DNA of 7,677 bases from Cetobacterium sp. UBA6069 (lineage in GTDB: Bacteria; Fusobacteriota; Fusobacteriia; Fusobacteriales; Fusobacteriaceae): positions 21,286 to 28,962 of the forward strand of contig DIXX01000063.1 of the NCBI GenBank assembly GCA_002428805.1. Direction: 5' to 3'. Numbering within the stretch: position 1 is the stretch's first letter; each line of letters starts with the position of its first letter. The translations under genes and the position numbers were made by a program. The notes beneath the pieces are model-generated. The model made no database searches. It worked only from the letters and a program-made list of their open reading frames with translations, and was not told the DNA's origin. This document shows positions 5,369 to 7,677 of this stretch, piece after piece.

Positions 5369-7677
5369 ATGAGAAGATCAAAGGTGCTAATTTTACATGA
5401 TAGCGAAAGTTCAAAACAGTCGCTAGAAGAACTAGGATTATATTTATTACAAGATTATGAATTCGAGTTTTTGAATATAGTAGATTATTCAAAAAATAAC
5501 CTGAAGAACTATGATTTTATTATATTTGATAGTTACAATGACTATGTGTTTGAATGTTTTAAAGAAAAATTAGACAGAATAATTGTAGCAGTAAATATAG
5601 TAAGAGAGGAAAGGCCATCGGATTATATAAAAAGAGGAGCTACTAATTTCCTTTTAAAACCTTATTCACTAAAAGAGATTAGGGTTGTATTAGACAAATT
5701 AAAAGAAACTATTTTCATAAAAGATGAAGCAGAAGAAAATAGATTAAAGTTTTATACTTTAATGGACAATATTCCATATATGGCTTGGTTTAAAAACAAA
5801 AGTAGTCAATATATGATTGTTAATAATGAATTCAAAGAGCATTGTGGAAAAGATTTTGATACGATTAGGGGAAAAGATGATCAATTCGTTTGGAATGGTA
5901 TGATTGGGGAAAATTGTAGAGAGTACGATTTAAAAGTAATGACAGAGAGAAAACAGTTAATATTTGATGAGATTATTCCTGGAAAAAAAGGATATAGACA
6001 ATTCAATATTTACAAGATTCCTGTTGTTGATACAAATGATAATATTTTAGGAACGATGGGAATTGCAAAAGATATAACAGATTTAAAAAATAAAGATGTT
6101 AAATTTGATATACTATTAGAAAATATGCCTTTTGCTGTTTTTACTAAAAATAGACAAGGAGATATAATTCAAAGTAACTCTACTTTCTATAAACTTACAG
6201 AGATAAATAAAACTTTTTATTTGAATCTAAAAGAGGAAGATATTTTAGGAGAAGAGCATAAAGAGAGTATCGCAATAGAGGATAAAGATGTTATCTTCAA
6301 TAAGAGTAATATCAGCTTGGTGAGAACTTTAAATACTAAATCAGGGGAAAAGATTGTAGAAGTTTTCAAATCACCAATTATAGATATTTCTGGGGAAGTC
6401 ATAGGAATTGTTTGTACTATGAGAGATGTAACTGATATGAAAAATCAAGAAGCTAGAATTAAGAAGATGGCATATACAGATTCATTAACTGGCTTGGCTA
6501 ATAGAAGAGGGTTATATAACTTTATAGAAAATGAGTTAGTAGAAAATGATGCTGATGCAACTATAATGTTTATGGATTTAGATAACTTTAAACATTTAAA
6601 TGATAACTTCGGGCATCAACATGGTGATGAAGTTCTTATAGAGTTTGCAGAGGATTTACAAAAGATATGTAGAGATGGTTTTGTTTCTAGAATTGGTGGA
6701 GATGAATTTGTTATAGCCTGGGAAGGTAAAATGAACAAAGAGACAGCTACTGAAACTGCAGATAAAATATTAAACTTATTGACAGGTAAAAAGATTAAGT
6801 TCACAACTCTTTCAGCTAGTATAGGTATTGTTACAGGAAATACTGGAGAAGAAAGTATTGATAACTTTTTAACTAAAGGTGACTTAGCTCTTTATAAAGC
6901 TAAAGATCAAGGTAAAAATCAATACGTATTCTATAATAAAGATTTAGATAAGAAAAGATGTTTAAATGAAGAGATTGAACAGGATTTAAGAAATGCTTTG
7001 GAGAAAGATGAATTAGAACTATATTATCAACCGCAATATTGCTGTAATAAAAACTTAGTTGGTTTAGAAGCGTTATTGAGATGGAATAATGATAAATATA
7101 GAAGAGTACCTATAATTGAAATTATCAATATAATGGAAAAGTCTACTCTGATTGATGAGATAGGTAACTTTATAGTTAGAAGTGCATTTGATTTTGCAAG
7201 AACAATAAATGAAAATAGAGAAAAAAAGATTGTTGTATCTGTAAATATATCTGCGGTTCAAATCATGAAGCATAACTTTGTTAGAAATATAAAAAAGATA
7301 ATAGATGAAGTTGGAGTAAACCCTAAATATGTAGGAATTGAGATAACAGAAACAGTTTTACTTCAAAATATAGATGAAAATATACTAAAAATTAAAAACT
7401 TAAAAGATATAGGTGTAAAAATATCCCTAGATGACTTTGGAACAGGGTATTCAGCGTTTAATTATTTAGTAAAACTTCCTCTATCGAATATAAAAATAGA
7501 TAAGAGTTTTGTATGGGGAATGAAGGATAGCGATGAATATAAAACTTTAGTAAAACTTTGTATTGATACAGCTCACGCACTAAATTTAAGGGTTGTAGCA
7601 GAGGGAGTTGAGACAAAAGAGGATTTAGAACTTTTAAAGTATATGAAATCGGATTATATTCAAGGATATCTATTCTC
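5369..7677 (+). CDS. Cyclic-di-GMP signalling protein, REC-PAS-PAS-GGDEF-EAL (3' end outside window)
   Basis: The frame is open for 769 codons to the window edge. Residues 1-112 look like a response-regulator receiver: Asp54 as possible phospho-acceptor, Asp11 in the acidic pocket, Lys97 in LLKPYS; the usual second pocket acid is His10 and the switch Thr is replaced by Ala/Val near 74-75. Two PAS sensor domains follow (about 125-240 and 241-360), each closing with a D-(I/V)-TD motif. The GGDEF domain (about 365-525) has DSLTGLANRR at 371-380, metal-binding MDLDNF at 402-407, and GGDEF at 443-447, but no inhibitory RxxD site before it. The EAL domain (from about 540) has Glu567 of EAL, Asn626, Glu658, Asp688-Asp689, Lys709, Glu745, Glu748 and Gln765. 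These match the catalytic set of RocR-type phosphodiesterases, with almost the same spacing. It could therefore make and degrade cyclic-di-GMP, or act as a phosphodiesterase controlled by its GGDEF domain. No membrane segment or signal peptide is seen, so it is cytosolic. Only the last part of the EAL domain should be missing. Confidence 0.95.
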   Translation, partial: MRRSKVLILHDSESSKQSLEELGLYLLQDYEFEFLNIVDYSKNNLKNYDFIIFDSYNDYVFECFKEKLDRIIVAVNIVREERPSDYIKRGATNFLLKPYSLKEIRVVLDKLKETIFIKDEAEENRLKFYTLMDNIPYMAWFKNKSSQYMIVNNEFKEHCGKDFDTIRGKDDQFVWNGMIGENCREYDLKVMTERKQLIFDEIIPGKKGYRQFNIYKIPVVDTNDNILGTMGIAKDITDLKNKDVKFDILLENMPFAVFTKNRQGDIIQSNSTFYKLTEINKTFYLNLKEEDILGEEHKESIAIEDKDVIFNKSNISLVRTLNTKSGEKIVEVFKSPIIDISGEVIGIVCTMRDVTDMKNQEARIKKMAYTDSLTGLANRRGLYNFIENELVENDADATIMFMDLDNFKHLNDNFGHQHGDEVLIEFAEDLQKICRDGFVSRIGGDEFVIAWEGKMNKETATETADKILNLLTGKKIKFTTLSASIGIVTGNTGEESIDNFLTKGDLALYKAKDQGKNQYVFYNKDLDKKRCLNEEIEQDLRNALEKDELELYYQPQYCCNKNLVGLEALLRWNNDKYRRVPIIEIINIMEKSTLIDEIGNFIVRSAFDFARTINENREKKIVVSVNISAVQIMKHNFVRNIKKIIDEVGVNPKYVGIEITETVLLQNIDENILKIKNLKDIGVKISLDDFGTGYSAFNYLVKLPLSNIKIDKSFVWGMKDSDEYKTLVKLCIDTAHALNLRVVAEGVETKEDLELLKYMKSDYIQGYLF

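Noticed and set aside
5310..5492. Minus-strand reading frame across the intergenic region and start of the cyclic-di-GMP gene, with a hydrophobic translation
   Set aside because: It overlaps the well-supported start of the plus-strand gene and its promoter region. The hydrophobic look follows from the antisense of A-rich coding sequence. The minus-strand frames at 6217-6402, 6616-6804 and 7073-7273 are antisense shadows of the same gene.

Overview
The window is a strongly AT-rich stretch of bacterial chromosome. Its codon use favours AGA, TTA and ATA, its Shine-Dalgarno sequences are strong and purine-rich, and its promoters look sigma-70-like. This suits a low-GC anaerobe; Fusobacteriota (for example the Cetobacterium/Ilyobacter group or large-genome fusobacteria) is my best guess and a clostridial relative the alternative. 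The genus is an inference from style, not from any marker gene.

Left part (31-4378, + strand): two tightly spaced genes of methionine supply. A short homoserine dehydrogenase (hom, 317 aa, no regulatory ACT domain) is followed 13 bases later by a full-length cobalamin-dependent methionine synthase (metH, 1126 aa). Hom makes homoserine from aspartate semialdehyde, and MetH methylates homocysteine in the last step, so the pair brackets the pathway. The enzymes in between are not in this window. The operon probably begins upstream of base 1. It ends at a near-perfect 15-bp hairpin terminator (4377-4412) with an A-tract and a T-tract, which can serve both this operon and the convergent gene beyond it.

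Middle (4424-5218, - strand): a Cof-type HAD phosphatase with its own clear promoter (5251-5279).

Right part (5369-7677, + strand, cut by the window edge): a multidomain cyclic-di-GMP protein with the order receiver-like domain, PAS, PAS, GGDEF, EAL. The catalytic residues of both output domains are present as far as the sequence goes. Its 150-bp upstream region is shared with the divergent phosphatase gene. It holds a promoter, a 12-bp direct repeat with a 22-bp period that duplicates an extended -10 element, and a small AT palindrome between the two divergent -35 boxes.

I do not see a new mobile or defence system here. The gene content is core metabolism plus signalling. The points most worth a second look are the ACT-less Hom, the compact and divergent activation domain of MetH, the mixed REC/PAS/GGDEF/EAL architecture, and the repeated promoter element. 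No tRNA, rRNA, CRISPR, insertion sequence or riboswitch was found.
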